Below, one piece after another: positions 1-9,386 of a DNA stretch of 64,000 nucleotides (its first letter is position 1; every line of letters starts with the position of its first letter). Source of the DNA: Ruania suaedae (lineage in GTDB: Bacteria; Actinomycetota; Actinomycetes; Actinomycetales; Beutenbergiaceae); assembly GCF_021049265.1 (NCBI RefSeq), contig NZ_CP088018.1:992001-1056000 (forward strand), in the 5' to 3' direction. The notes below the pieces were generated by a model. It ran no database searches. It saw only the letters and a program-made list of their open reading frames with translations, and had not been told where the DNA came from. The translations under genes and the position numbers were made by a program.

Positions 1-1302
1 GACAACGAGCACGAAGAGGCCCGCTTCATCGCCGAGGAGATCGACCGCCTCATCGACGCCGGCGAGATCAATCCGCGCGATGTCGCCGTGTTCTACCGGA
101 CCAACGCCCAGTCCCGTGCGCTGGAAGAGGTGTTCATCCGCACCGGCCTGCCCTACAAGGTGGTCGGGGGGACCCGCTTCTACGAGCGCAAGGAGATCAA
201 GGACGCGATCGCCTATCTGCGCGCGATCGCCAACCCGGACGACTCGGTGAACCTGCGCCGGATCCTGAACGTGCCCAAGCGCGGCCTCGGGGACCGGGCC
301 GAGGCGATGCTGGCCGCCCACGCCGAGCGGGAGCGGGTCTCCTTCGGCGCGGCGATCGAGGACCTGGACCACGTGCTCGGGCTCGCCACCCGGTCGATGA
401 CGGCCGCGCGCGGGTTCGCCGAGATGATGCGCGAGCTGCGGGCGCTCGCCGAGGGCGGGGCCACGCCGGCCGAGGTGCTCGACGCCGCACTGGACAACTC
501 CGGCTACCTGGCGGAGCTGCGCGCCAGCAACGACCCGCAGGACCACTCCCGGGTGGAGAACCTCGCCGAGCTGCACGCGGTGGCGGCCGAGTTCACCGAG
601 AACGAGCCCGAGGGCGACCTCGGGGACTTCCTCGAGCGGGTCTCCCTGGTGGCCGACGCCGACCAGATCCCCGACGACGACGCCGGCATGGTCACGCTGA
701 TGACCGTGCACACCGCGAAGGGCCTGGAGTTCCCGGCGGTGTTCGTCACCGGCCTGGAGGACGGGACGTTCCCGCACCAGCGCGCCCTCGCCGATCCGAA
801 CGAGCTGGCCGAGGAGCGGCGGCTGGCGTATGTGGCGCTCACCCGCGCCCGCGAGCGGTTGTACCTGACCCGCGCCGGCGTGCGGACCTCCTTCGGGATG
901 CCGAACGAGCAGCCCGCGAGCCGGTTCCTCAGCGATGTGCCTGCGGAGCTGCTCGACTGGAAGCGCGAGGAGTCCTCGATGGCGACGCTGCGCGCCGGGC
1001 GCAGCGGGTACGGCGGGTTCAACCGGTCGGGCGGCCAGGGCGAGCGGCGTGGGTCGCGGGGACCCTCCGGCCCGGTCGTGACCACCACCCGCGGGGAGCG
1101 GCCCGCCTCGTTCGGCTCGGCCACCCCGCGCGGGGAGGTACCCACGCTCGACATCGGCGACAAGGTCACCCACGACGCCTACGGCATGGGCCGGGTGGTG
1201 GCCATCGAAGGGACGGGGAGCAACGCCGTCGCGAAGATCGACTTCGGTGACAGCGGGACCAAGCGGCTGCTGCTGCGCTACTCACCGGTGGAGAAGCTGT
1301 AA
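1..1302 (+). CDS. pcrA: ATP-dependent DNA helicase PcrA/UvrD, 3' part
   Basis: C-terminal 433 residues of a superfamily 1A helicase that unwinds DNA in repair and during replication restart. The frame is open from the first base, so the start lies outside the window. Visible helicase motifs are motif V (MTVHTAKGLEF, from residue 234 of this fragment) and motif VI (VALTRARERL, from residue 278). A Gly/Arg/Ser-rich linker follows. The end is a Tudor-like domain beginning GDKVTHDAYGMGRVV at about residue 386, which is typical of PcrA rather than Rep. Walker A and the other N-terminal motifs are not in view. The gene order onward to sucCD, perM and purNH supports PcrA/UvrD1. Confidence 0.96.
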   Translation, partial: DNEHEEARFIAEEIDRLIDAGEINPRDVAVFYRTNAQSRALEEVFIRTGLPYKVVGGTRFYERKEIKDAIAYLRAIANPDDSVNLRRILNVPKRGLGDRAEAMLAAHAERERVSFGAAIEDLDHVLGLATRSMTAARGFAEMMRELRALAEGGATPAEVLDAALDNSGYLAELRASNDPQDHSRVENLAELHAVAAEFTENEPEGDLGDFLERVSLVADADQIPDDDAGMVTLMTVHTAKGLEFPAVFVTGLEDGTFPHQRALADPNELAEERRLAYVALTRARERLYLTRAGVRTSFGMPNEQPASRFLSDVPAELLDWKREESSMATLRAGRSGYGGFNRSGGQGERRGSRGPSGPVVTTTRGERPASFGSATPRGEVPTLDIGDKVTHDAYGMGRVVAIEGTGSNAVAKIDFGDSGTKRLLLRYSPVEKL

Positions 1303-1356
1303 GGGTGCGGTGACGCCGGCCCTTGGCGGTACCCGAGGCAACTAGCGTCGAGGCCG

Positions 1357-1636
1357 ATGACCTCCCGAGCGCAGCGACGCGATGCCATGCCGGTGGCCCC
1401 ACCTGTGCCCGCTTCGGATCTGCGCCGCCGGGCAGAGGTGCCACGACCCCTGGCACCTGGAGTCGCGACTTCAGAACCCGCCGGCGCGGCTGTACTGCCG
1501 GGCTGACGGCGGCGACTGGGTTCTGGTAGCGGACTGGACCGTGTTCAGCGTGGTCACCGGCCTCGTGGGGCTGGGACTGCTCGCGTGGGCGATCGTCCTC
1601 TGGCGGCGCGCATCCGGATCCAACAGACGGGCGTGA
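1357..1636 (+). pseudogene. possible small membrane protein split over two frames
   Basis: A TAGCGT box at 1343–1348 sits 8 nt before an ATG at 1357, the leaderless arrangement used by other genes here. The frame from 1357 codes for 49 residues rich in Arg, Pro and Ala and stops at TGA 1504–1506. In the +1 frame, directly from GAC at 1505, the sequence continues as DGGDWVLVADWTVF and then one membrane segment rich in Val, Gly and Leu, ending with Arg residues at 1636. Joined, they would form an approximately 92-residue protein with a cytoplasmic N-terminus and one membrane span. The reading-frame break may be a real frameshift, a sequencing error or coincidence. The rest of the 473-nt gap up to 1775 holds only the palindrome at 1645. 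Confidence 0.35.
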
Positions 1637-1644
1637 CGCCACCC

Positions 1645-1660
1645 GTGCCACTAGTGGCAC
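1645..1660. repeat. perfect 16-bp palindrome
   Basis: GTGCCACTAGTGGCAC reads identically on both strands. It has no loop, so it is more like a protein-binding site than a terminator hairpin. It lies 116–131 nt upstream of the acyltransferase start with no regulator gene next to it. Function unknown. Confidence 0.5.
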
Positions 1661-1775
1661 CTGTGGCCCGGTGCCCGTCGATTGCGTTCGGCCCGGGAAG
1701 GCGACGCGCCCACGCGCGGTGACCGGCGCGAGCCCGCCCCGGGGCTAGCCTCACCTTGAGGTGAGGAGGAGGCAC

Positions 1776-3710
1776 GTGGCTGCGCACACGGATGCTGCGA
1801 GCAGGGCCCCGGCCGCGTCCTTGCGTCGCGGCCGTATCGAGGGCCTCGACGGCGTGCGCGCGCTGGCGATCATCGCGGTGCTGATCTACCACCTCCGCCC
1901 CCACAGCCTCCCGGGCGGCTACCTCGGCGTCGACGTCTTCTTCGTCATCTCCGGCTTCCTCATCACCACGCTGCTGGTGCGCGAGCTACGCGACCACGGC
2001 CGCCTCGACCTGCGCTCCTTCTGGACCCGCCGTGCTCGTCGGCTGCTTCCCGCCCTGGTGACCGTGGTGGTCGTCTCGGTCACCCTCGCCTACTTCGCCG
2101 GCGACGACCTGCTGGTCAACATCGGCCGCCAGGTACTCGGCGCGCTGACCTTCTCCAACAACTGGGTCGAGATCGGCGCCGGCTCCAGCTACTTCAACAC
2201 CACGTCCCCGCAACTCTTCGTCAACTTCTGGTCCCTGGCGGTGGAGGAGCAGTTCTACCTGCTGTGGCCGCTGCTGTTCGTGATCGTGATGGCCGCCACG
2301 AAGACCGGTCGCCAGCGGGTGGGGCTGCTGCTCGGCCTCGCCGGGCTCTCGGCGCTGCTGATGGCCCTGCTCCACACCCCTGGCCAGGACGCCACCCGCG
2401 TCTACTACGGCACCGACACCCACGCCTTCGGGTTGATGATCGGTGCGGCGCTCGCGCTCAGCGCGGCAGGGGAGTCGGCCAACCTGTTCAAGGTCGCCTG
2501 GTACGCGCGGGTGCGCGTGCTGCTCGGCATCGCCGGGCTGGCCGGCCTGATCGCCCTGATGATGTGGCTCGACCCCACCCAGGCGATCGCCTACCGCGGC
2601 GGCATCCTCGCCGCCACGCTGTGCACCGCCCTCGTGCTCGGCGCACTGCCCGGGCGGGCCAACGCCGTCCAGGGCCTGTTCCGGCTGCGGCCGCTGGAGT
2701 GGATCGGCCAGCGCTCCTACGGCATCTACCTGTGGCACTGGCCGCTGATCCTGCTCATCGCAGCCTTCGCCCCGGCCACCGCCCCGGACTCCACCGCCAG
2801 CTGGGTGCAGCGCGGCGCCGCCCTGGTGCTGACCCTGGCGGTCGCGGCGGCCTCCTACCGCTGGATCGAGACCCCGGTGCGCCGGTACGGCTTCCGCGAG
2901 TGCGCCCGCCGCGCCGGCGCCGGACTGCTCGCGCCTGGCAGGCTCACCCCGCCCCGGACGGCGATGCTCGCCGCCACCACCTGCCTCGCCCTGTTCTCGG
3001 TCGCCCTGGCCACCGCACCCGAGCGGTCGCAGGTGCAGATCGCGATGGACTCCGCCGCCGGGGTGGTCGAGGCCTCCGGCAGCTCGAGCCAGCCCATCGC
3101 CGGCGGTGACGGCAGCGCGGAGGACACCGATCCGGCCGGCGAGCCGGACACGGCCGGACCCCAGGCACAGGAGACTCCGGACGGGGGCGAGGGGACGCCG
3201 TCGGGGGACCCCGAGCAGGCCGGCGCCGAAGCCGGTGAGCGGATCAGCGGTTTCGGTGACTCGATGATGTACGTGGCCGCTCCCGGGCTGACCGCCGCGT
3301 TCCCAGACATGAGCATCGACGCCGAGTCGAACCGGCAGTGGCCCGCCGTGGCGCAGGCCGTGCAGCGCGCGGTCGAGACGGGGGACGTGGGAGCGACCGT
3401 GGTGATCGCCGCCGGTACCAATGCCGGGGTGCGTGACGCCGGCCTCGTGCGCGAGACCCTCGATGTTCTCGGCCCGGACCGGCAGGTCGTGCTCGTGAAC
3501 ATCTACGGCACCTCGTTCTGGGTGGAGGAGTCCAACGACACCCTCGCGGCCATCGCGGCGGACTACCCGAACGTGGTCGTCGCGGACTGGTACACCGCCG
3601 CCGTCGAGCATCCGGAGGACCTGCAGCCGGACGGCGTCCATCCGGATATGGAGGGCATGCACCGCTACGCCGCGGTCGTGCAGGAAGCACTGGAGCAGCT
3701 GCAGGAGTGA
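1776..3710 (+). CDS. membrane O-acyltransferase (acyltransferase 3 family) with C-terminal SGNH domain
   Basis: 644-residue OafA/PatA-like acyltransferase, expected to transfer acyl groups from the cytoplasmic side to a cell-surface glycan or peptidoglycan. The GTG at 1776 is chosen because AGGAGGA at 1764–1770 lies 5 nt upstream; the GTG at 1761 overlaps that ribosome-binding site. The N-terminal half (residues about 23–390) has ten or so hydrophobic segments and the family signature GLDGVRALAIIAVLIYH (His39 conserved) followed by GYLGVDVFFVISGFL. A Pro/Gly/acidic linker leads to an SGNH esterase-like domain with block I FGDSMM, block III AGTNA and the C-terminal DGVHPD. The acceptor is unknown; no polysaccharide cluster is adjacent. 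Confidence 0.9.
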   Translation: MAAHTDAASRAPAASLRRGRIEGLDGVRALAIIAVLIYHLRPHSLPGGYLGVDVFFVISGFLITTLLVRELRDHGRLDLRSFWTRRARRLLPALVTVVVVSVTLAYFAGDDLLVNIGRQVLGALTFSNNWVEIGAGSSYFNTTSPQLFVNFWSLAVEEQFYLLWPLLFVIVMAATKTGRQRVGLLLGLAGLSALLMALLHTPGQDATRVYYGTDTHAFGLMIGAALALSAAGESANLFKVAWYARVRVLLGIAGLAGLIALMMWLDPTQAIAYRGGILAATLCTALVLGALPGRANAVQGLFRLRPLEWIGQRSYGIYLWHWPLILLIAAFAPATAPDSTASWVQRGAALVLTLAVAAASYRWIETPVRRYGFRECARRAGAGLLAPGRLTPPRTAMLAATTCLALFSVALATAPERSQVQIAMDSAAGVVEASGSSSQPIAGGDGSAEDTDPAGEPDTAGPQAQETPDGGEGTPSGDPEQAGAEAGERISGFGDSMMYVAAPGLTAAFPDMSIDAESNRQWPAVAQAVQRAVETGDVGATVVIAAGTNAGVRDAGLVRETLDVLGPDRQVVLVNIYGTSFWVEESNDTLAAIAADYPNVVVADWYTAAVEHPEDLQPDGVHPDMEGMHRYAAVVQEALEQLQE

Positions 3711-3805
3711 GCGCCGGGCAGGCCCTCGTCCTGACGTGACCCATCGCACGGCTACAGGCGCCGGATAGCGCTTACCTGCGCACGGCCCGCACGTGGCTGC
3801 CACGG

Positions 3806-3841
3806 TAGGGTGACTCGGGGAATAGTCCCGATCGTCCCGAG
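3806..3841 (+). promoter_or_regulatory. sucC promoter box and leader hairpin
   Basis: TAGGGT at 3806–3811 resembles the -10 boxes seen before other genes here. Transcription from it would start near 3818 and give a leader of about 60 nt. CTCGGG (3814–3819) and CCCGAG (3836–3841) can pair as a 6-bp stem. No known riboswitch class is recognised. Confidence 0.4.
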
Positions 3842-3878
3842 ATCCGGGACCAGCGTGGCGAGGAAAGGCGAGGCGCAG

Positions 3879-5054
3879 GTGGACCTGTTCGAGTACCAGG
3901 CACGAGATCTCTTCGAGAAGCACGGCGTACCCGTGCTGGACGGGGTGGTCGCCACCACGCCCGACGAGGCACGCGCCGCGGCCGAGAAGCTGCTGAACGC
4001 AGGCAGCTCGGTCGTGGTGGTCAAGGCACAGGTGAAGGTCGGAGGCCGCGGCAAGGCCGGCGGCGTCAAGATCGCCAAGTCCGCCGACGAGGCCGCCGAG
4101 CGCGCCGGCGAGATCCTCGGGATGGACATCAAGGGGCACACGGTGCACCGGGTGATGATCGCCGCCGGTGCGGACATCGCCGAGGAGTACTACTTCTCGA
4201 TCCTGCTGGACCGCTCCGAGCGCCAGTACCTGGCGATGTGCAGCCGCGAGGGTGGCGTCGAGATCGAGCAGCTCGCCGTCGAGCGCCCCGAGGCGCTGGC
4301 TAAGGTGGCCATCGACCCGCAGGTCGGCGTCGACGAGTCGAAGGCCGTCGAGATCGTGAAGACTGCCGGTTTCCCGGCCGAGGACACTGACAAGATCGCG
4401 GCTGTGCTCCGCACGCTGTGGACTGTCTTCTCCGAGGCCGACGCGACGCTGGTGGAGGTCAACCCGCTGGTCAAGACCGATGCCGGGGACATCATCGCCC
4501 TCGACGGCAAGGTCACCCTGGACGAGAACGCCGACTTCCGTCACCCGGAGCACGCCGAGCTGGCCGACAACTCCGCCACTGACCCGCTCGAGCTCAAGGC
4601 AGCCGAGAACAACCTCAACTACGTCAAGCTCGACGGCGAGGTCGGCATCATCGGCAACGGCGCGGGCCTGGTCATGTCCACGCTCGACGTGGTCGCCTAT
4701 GCCGGTGAGATGCACGGCGGGGTCAAGCCCGCGAACTTCCTCGACATCGGCGGCGGCGCCAACGCCCAGGTGATGGCGGCCGGTCTGGACGTCATCCTCG
4801 GTGATGAGCAGGTCAAGGCCGTCTTCGTGAACGTCTTCGGCGGGATCACCGCCTGCGACGAGGTCGCCAACGGCATCGTCGGCGCCCTCGACCTGCTCGG
4901 TGATGCCGCGACGAAGCCGCTCGTGGTGCGCCTGGACGGCAACAGCGTCGAGAAGGGCCGGGCGATCCTGACCGAGCGCAACCACCCGCTGGTGACCCTC
5001 GCCGAGACCATGGACGGCGGCGCCGACAAGGCTGCCGAGCTGGCCAACGCCTGA
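3879..5054 (+). CDS. sucC: succinyl-CoA synthetase beta subunit
   Basis: Beta subunit of the ADP/GDP-forming succinate–CoA ligase of the TCA cycle, 391 residues (family about 388). GTG at 3879 is chosen because the product then begins [19 protein letters not shown], the family's invariant N-terminus; the reading frame extends further upstream but without similarity. An ATP-grasp domain fills the first 240 residues ([17 protein letters not shown] is the nucleotide-binding loop, VEVNPL the metal site). The CoA-ligase domain follows, with [12 protein letters not shown] and FLDIGGGA. sucD starts 20 nt after the stop, so the subunits are co-transcribed. Confidence 0.97.
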   Translation: MDLFEYQARDLFEKHGVPVLDGVVATTPDEARAAAEKLLNAGSSVVVVKAQVKVGGRGKAGGVKIAKSADEAAERAGEILGMDIKGHTVHRVMIAAGADIAEEYYFSILLDRSERQYLAMCSREGGVEIEQLAVERPEALAKVAIDPQVGVDESKAVEIVKTAGFPAEDTDKIAAVLRTLWTVFSEADATLVEVNPLVKTDAGDIIALDGKVTLDENADFRHPEHAELADNSATDPLELKAAENNLNYVKLDGEVGIIGNGAGLVMSTLDVVAYAGEMHGGVKPANFLDIGGGANAQVMAAGLDVILGDEQVKAVFVNVFGGITACDEVANGIVGALDLLGDAATKPLVVRLDGNSVEKGRAILTERNHPLVTLAETMDGGADKAAELANA

Positions 5055-5074
5055 GACTGGAGACACTCACTCAC

Positions 5075-5968
<894 letters not shown>

Positions 5969-5997
5969 CAGCACCGAGCAGCACGAGTAGCACCGAC

Positions 5998-6031
5998 ACG
6001 CCGCCCCGCCACACCTGTGGCGGGGCGGCGT
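5998..6031 (+). terminator. transcription terminator hairpin after sucCD
   Basis: A perfect 15-bp inverted repeat (5999–6013 with 6016–6030), extended by an A–T pair, closes on a very short loop. There is no long U-tract, which is usual for high-GC actinobacteria. It separates sucCD from perM. Confidence 0.8.
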
Positions 6032-6049
6032 TGGCGCACCATAGGAGCG

Positions 6050-7309
6050 ATGCCCTCGACCCGCACCCCCGCGACGGCGGACGACCCGCCCCGGATCGTC
6101 CCCCGGGTCGTCGAGCACGCCGCCACCCGGCCGGTCCTGCGCATCCCCGACGGCGCCCTGCGCGGCCTGCTGGCCGGTGCCGAGGCCGTGCTGCTCAGCT
6201 GGCTGGTCGTGGTGATCCCCGCGATCGCCACCTATGTGGCCACCGCTGCGGCGCCTTCCTTGGGGTCGGCCGGCTGGCTCGAGGCCGCTCGCGTGGGCAC
6301 CGCCGCCTGGCTGCTGGGACACGGCGGTGCGATCACGGTCGAAGGTCTCGAGCTGACCCTCATCCCGCTCGGCGTGACCCTCCTGGCCGTGGCGCTGACC
6401 GCGGGTTCGGTGCGGCGAGCCCGCCTGCCCGGGTGGCCGCCCGCGGTGATCGCGGCCGTCGTCTACGTGCTCTTCACGGTGTTGTTCGTCGTCTTCGCCG
6501 GGGTGCCCGGCGCGGCGCGGGCGCTCGTGGGCGCGGTGGTGGTGGCCGTGGCCGGGGTGCTCATCGGCCTCCCGGGCGCAGCGCTCCCGGCGGGTGCGCG
6601 GGCTGCAGCGGCGAAGATCCCCGACCTCGTGCGCCTAGCGCTCGGCGGCGCAGGACGGGCCCTCGGTGTCCACCTGCTGCTGGCCACGGCGGCGGTGGTG
6701 ACAGCCGTCGTCGTGCAGTTCGCTCAGGTGCGTGACCTGCACGAGGGTCTGCACCCGGATGTCGTCAGCGGGATCGTCCTGGTCGGCGCGCAGGTGCTGG
6801 TGCTGCCGAACCTGATCGTCTACGCGGCCTCGTTCCTGCTCGGGCCGGGCTTCGCCGTCGGGGAGGGGACCTCGTTCACCCCCACCGGGGTGGAGGCGGG
6901 ACCGTTGCCGGTGGTCCCGGCGCTCGGCGCCCTCCCGGGCCCGGAGGGCCTGGCCGCCCAGCTTCCCGCCCTGGGACTCGTGGGGCTGGTCGCCGGGTTG
7001 GTGCTGGGTGCCTGGTCCGCCCGACGCCTGCGCTCGCGGCCGGTGTGGCAGGCAGCCGCCGCGGTGGGTGGGGCCGCGGTGCTCGCTGCCGCCGGCATGG
7101 CACTGCTGGGCGTGCTCGCCTCCGGGGGTGTGGGCCCGGGCCGGATGTCGGTGGTCGGCATCGATCCGCTCGCCGCCGGGCTGGCGATGTTGTGGCAGGT
7201 GGCGGCGTCCGCCGCGCTCGTCGTGGCACTGGTTCATGAGCGCACGGTCGAGCTGGCGCGGAGGCTTGGCCAGGGCGTGCGCAGCTGGTGGGCTGAGGTG
7301 CGGGCCTGA
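6050..7309 (+). CDS. perM: PerM/DUF6350 integral membrane protein
   Basis: 419-residue polytopic membrane protein with about ten hydrophobic segments and little else. Its place between sucD and purN matches Mycobacterium tuberculosis perM (Rv0955), a DUF6350 protein. PerM is reported to support cell division and persistence, so a divisome-supporting role is inferred. ATG at 6050 is chosen; the frame extends to 6017 but only through the sucD terminator. The spacing CATAGGAGCGATG leaves little room for a normal ribosome-binding site. Identification rests on position and topology, since the family has few fixed motifs. Confidence 0.78.
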   Translation: MPSTRTPATADDPPRIVPRVVEHAATRPVLRIPDGALRGLLAGAEAVLLSWLVVVIPAIATYVATAAAPSLGSAGWLEAARVGTAAWLLGHGGAITVEGLELTLIPLGVTLLAVALTAGSVRRARLPGWPPAVIAAVVYVLFTVLFVVFAGVPGAARALVGAVVVAVAGVLIGLPGAALPAGARAAAAKIPDLVRLALGGAGRALGVHLLLATAAVVTAVVVQFAQVRDLHEGLHPDVVSGIVLVGAQVLVLPNLIVYAASFLLGPGFAVGEGTSFTPTGVEAGPLPVVPALGALPGPEGLAAQLPALGLVGLVAGLVLGAWSARRLRSRPVWQAAAAVGGAAVLAAAGMALLGVLASGGVGPGRMSVVGIDPLAAGLAMLWQVAASAALVVALVHERTVELARRLGQGVRSWWAEVRA

Positions 7310-7333
7310 CACAGCCGGAGCCGTGCACCTGGC

Positions 7334-7957
7334 TCACTCGAATTCGGGGCGTACCTCGGCGACGGCGGCCAGTTCCTCCTGCAGCCGGGCGTGCAGGTGG
7401 TGGCCTGCGTGGGTCCACTCGTCCGGCGTGGGCCGGTCGTCCTCCGGGTTGCGGTGCTGCCAGCGGGCGTTCCACGCGTGCAGATCGCCGGCCAGCCCCG
7501 GGCTGAGGCCGAGATCGGCTGCGGTGAGGGTGTACTTCTCGGTGAACGACTCCCACAGTGGCCAGTCGACTCCCCACTCGGGGAAGAGCCGGATCACCCG
7601 GCGTCCGTCGGGCAGGGTCACCGGCAGGCCGTTGCGATTCCGGGCCGCCAGGTAGCGATCCTGCATCTCCCCGCGCTGCCGCCACGCCCGCGGCGTGCAC
7701 GGGTGGTCGTGGTAGTCCCCACCGATGAGCCAGACGAGTCCCCGGCCGGCGCTCGTGTCCTCGACCACGAGGGCCAGCGACCACAGCGCCTCGCCCTCGG
7801 CCAGATCCTGCGCCGCCTCCTCGGCCTCGGCCAGCGACGCCTCGAGCAGGTCGACCGCTCTCACGGTCGCTGCCGGGCCCTCGAAGAGAACGATCCGGTA
7901 GCGCGGCGTGCCGGACTCCCAGCGGGAGTCGCGCTCGTCGACTTCGATCGCGCGCAC
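7334..7957 (-). CDS. conserved hypothetical protein
   Basis: 207-residue soluble protein of unknown function. The GTG at 7957 starts 1 nt after the stop of the upstream gene (TAG then C then GTG), so the two are probably translated together. An N-terminal alpha/beta part (residues 1–60) carries an acidic, Ala/Glu-rich helix. The middle is rich in aromatic and charged residues, for example GRGLVWLIGGDYHDHP and RRVIRLFPEWGVDWPLWES, with no recognised catalytic pattern. There is no signal peptide or membrane segment. It converges on perM. An alternative GTG lies 9 nt upstream. Confidence 0.7.
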   Translation of the reverse strand: MRAIEVDERDSRWESGTPRYRIVLFEGPAATVRAVDLLEASLAEAEEAAQDLAEGEALWSLALVVEDTSAGRGLVWLIGGDYHDHPCTPRAWRQRGEMQDRYLAARNRNGLPVTLPDGRRVIRLFPEWGVDWPLWESFTEKYTLTAADLGLSPGLAGDLHAWNARWQHRNPEDDRPTPDEWTHAGHHLHARLQEELAAVAEVRPEFE

Positions 7958-7958
7958 G

Positions 7959-8495
7959 CTACCCACCCGTGCCGAAGCGCTCTTCCAGGGCGTCGGCGAA
8001 GTCGGCCTCGCACCGGTCCTCCGCACTGAGCGTCAGCGCCGAGTCCAGGCATTGCTGACGTTGCACCTGCGCATCCCACATCGCCAGCGGTGCGAGCGAA
8101 CTCAAGGTCAGCATGCCCGCCATCGCGACACCGAACGCCAGGAAGACGGTGAAGCGCCCGGTCATCCCCGCCCTGCGGTGCACCAGCAGCGATCGCACCC
8201 CCAGGGCCACGCCCGCCAGGAAGAACAGCGGTGCCGCGACCTGCCACGGGATCGGCCACTGCAGCGCCAGCAGCCCGCAGAACATCGGGACACCGAACTT
8301 CAGCACCGACGTCCCCGCCCGGCGTGCCTCCTCCGGTGTGGGCTTGCGTGGTTCGTCCGGCTGGCCCTGCTGACCGTCCCCCTCGCCCTTGCCGGCGCGG
8401 TTGCCGCGCTGTCTGCGCTGCGGATCGCGAGGCGGCCACTGGCGCTCCGGCGGCGGCGGCGCGTTCGGGTCGGGTGGCGCGTACGGGTTGGGCAC
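7959..8495 (-). CDS. hypothetical membrane protein with Pro-rich N-terminus
   Basis: 178 residues. The first 55 are hydrophilic, rich in Pro, Arg and Gln (PNPYAPPDPNAPPPPERQW at the start), followed by three or four hydrophobic segments (about residues 65–145). The C-terminal tail contains Cys residues and acidic patches and may face outside. No family is recognised. It is the first gene of a two-gene minus-strand unit with the unknown protein ending at 7334, and is divergent from purN. Confidence 0.65.
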   Translation of the reverse strand: MPNPYAPPDPNAPPPPERQWPPRDPQRRQRGNRAGKGEGDGQQGQPDEPRKPTPEEARRAGTSVLKFGVPMFCGLLALQWPIPWQVAAPLFFLAGVALGVRSLLVHRRAGMTGRFTVFLAFGVAMAGMLTLSSLAPLAMWDAQVQRQQCLDSALTLSAEDRCEADFADALEERFGTGG

Positions 8496-8589
8496 TGCAC
8501 TCCTCGGGCTCGTTCTCCGCAGGCGATTCTTCCAGAGCGGGCGCGCTCGCCCGAACTCCTACGCCCGGCCGCCGGTAGAGTGCCCGATC

Positions 8590-9210
8590 GTGAGCACCCC
8601 ACCCGCCCAGCGCCTCGTCGTCCTCATCTCCGGTGGCGGGTCCAACCTCGCCGCACTGCTGGAGGCCACGCGTGACCCGGGCTACGGCGCCGAGGTCGTG
8701 GCGGTCGGAGCCGACCGGCCCAGCGCCGCCGGTCTGGACCTCGCCCGCGAGGCCGGCATCGCCACCTTCGTGGAGCGCGTGGGCGACCACCCGGACAGGG
8801 AGGCCTGGGACGCGGCGCTCGCGGCCGCCGTCGGGGAGCACGAACCGGACCTGGTCATCTCGGCCGGGTTCCTCAAGCTGGTGGGGGAGCGGTTCCTGAC
8901 GGCGTTCGGCGGCCGCTACCTCAACACCCACAACTCCCTGCTGCCAGCCTTCCCCGGCATCCACGGCCCCAAGGACGCCCTCGAGTACGGCGTCAAGATC
9001 GCCGGCGCCACGCTGTTCGTGGTGGACGCCGGCGTCGACACCGGCGTGATCGTCGCCCAGACCGCCGTCCCGGTGCGGGACGAGGACACCGAGGAGAGCC
9101 TCACCGAGCGGATCAAGGTGGCCGAGCGCGCCCAGCTGGTCGAGCAGGTCGGCCGCCTGGCCCGCGAGGGGTGGCGGGTCGAGGGGCGCCGGGTGATCGT
9201 CGGCAGGTAG
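8590..9210 (+). CDS. purN: phosphoribosylglycinamide formyltransferase
   Basis: GAR transformylase, third step of purine synthesis: it moves the formyl group of 10-formyl-THF to GAR. 206 residues (family about 200–215). The GTG at 8590 lies 8 nt after TAGAGT (8576–8581) with no ribosome-binding site, so the mRNA is probably leaderless. N-terminal LISGGGSNLAALL binds phosphate. The catalytic trio is Asn112, His114 (LNTHNSLLPAFPG) and Asp150 (GVDTG). The usual HPS triplet is HNS here. purH follows after a riboswitch. Confidence 0.95.
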   Translation: MSTPPAQRLVVLISGGGSNLAALLEATRDPGYGAEVVAVGADRPSAAGLDLAREAGIATFVERVGDHPDREAWDAALAAAVGEHEPDLVISAGFLKLVGERFLTAFGGRYLNTHNSLLPAFPGIHGPKDALEYGVKIAGATLFVVDAGVDTGVIVAQTAVPVRDEDTEESLTERIKVAERAQLVEQVGRLAREGWRVEGRRVIVGR

Positions 9211-9244
9211 TGGACGCGTGCGCCTCGGCCGGTAGACTTCCTCC

Positions 9245-9324
9245 CGGTCGTGACTGGCGTGAGGTGGAGTACCACCGGGGAGCGGCCGAATCGCAGTGAC
9301 GTCGTGCACCGGCCGCCTGGGTGC
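9245..9324 (+). ncRNA. ZTP (pfl) riboswitch upstream of purH
   Basis: Matches the pfl consensus. P1 is CGGTCG (9245–9250) pairing with CGGCCG (9283–9288, one G–U). Inside it are the conserved GACTGGCG and CCACCGGGGAGCG segments around a small P2 (GGTGG/CCACC). After a 17-nt linker, a 5-bp P3 (9306–9310 with 9320–9324) encloses the conserved CCGCCTGGG. Known members sense ZTP/ZMP (AICAR derivatives that build up when folate is short) and raise expression of downstream genes. PurH consumes ZMP, so the fit is exact. Confidence 0.93.
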
Positions 9325-9386
9325 CCAGTCCCGAGCCGGAAGCGACCCCGCGTCCGGACCACCCTCGAGACTCCCAGGAGTACGCC

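Noticed and set aside
1501-1507. Programmed +1 frameshift like prfB
   Set aside because: The TGA-C context matches, but GGC before it does not let the tRNA re-pair in the +1 frame and no upstream Shine–Dalgarno-like stimulator is seen; kept only as a possible broken gene.
1986-5066. Very long minus-strand reading frame (1026 codons) opposite the acyltransferase and sucC
   Set aside because: It is an antisense frame kept open by high GC; its translation is Gly/Asp/Val/His-rich with no domain, and it covers two clear genes on the other strand.
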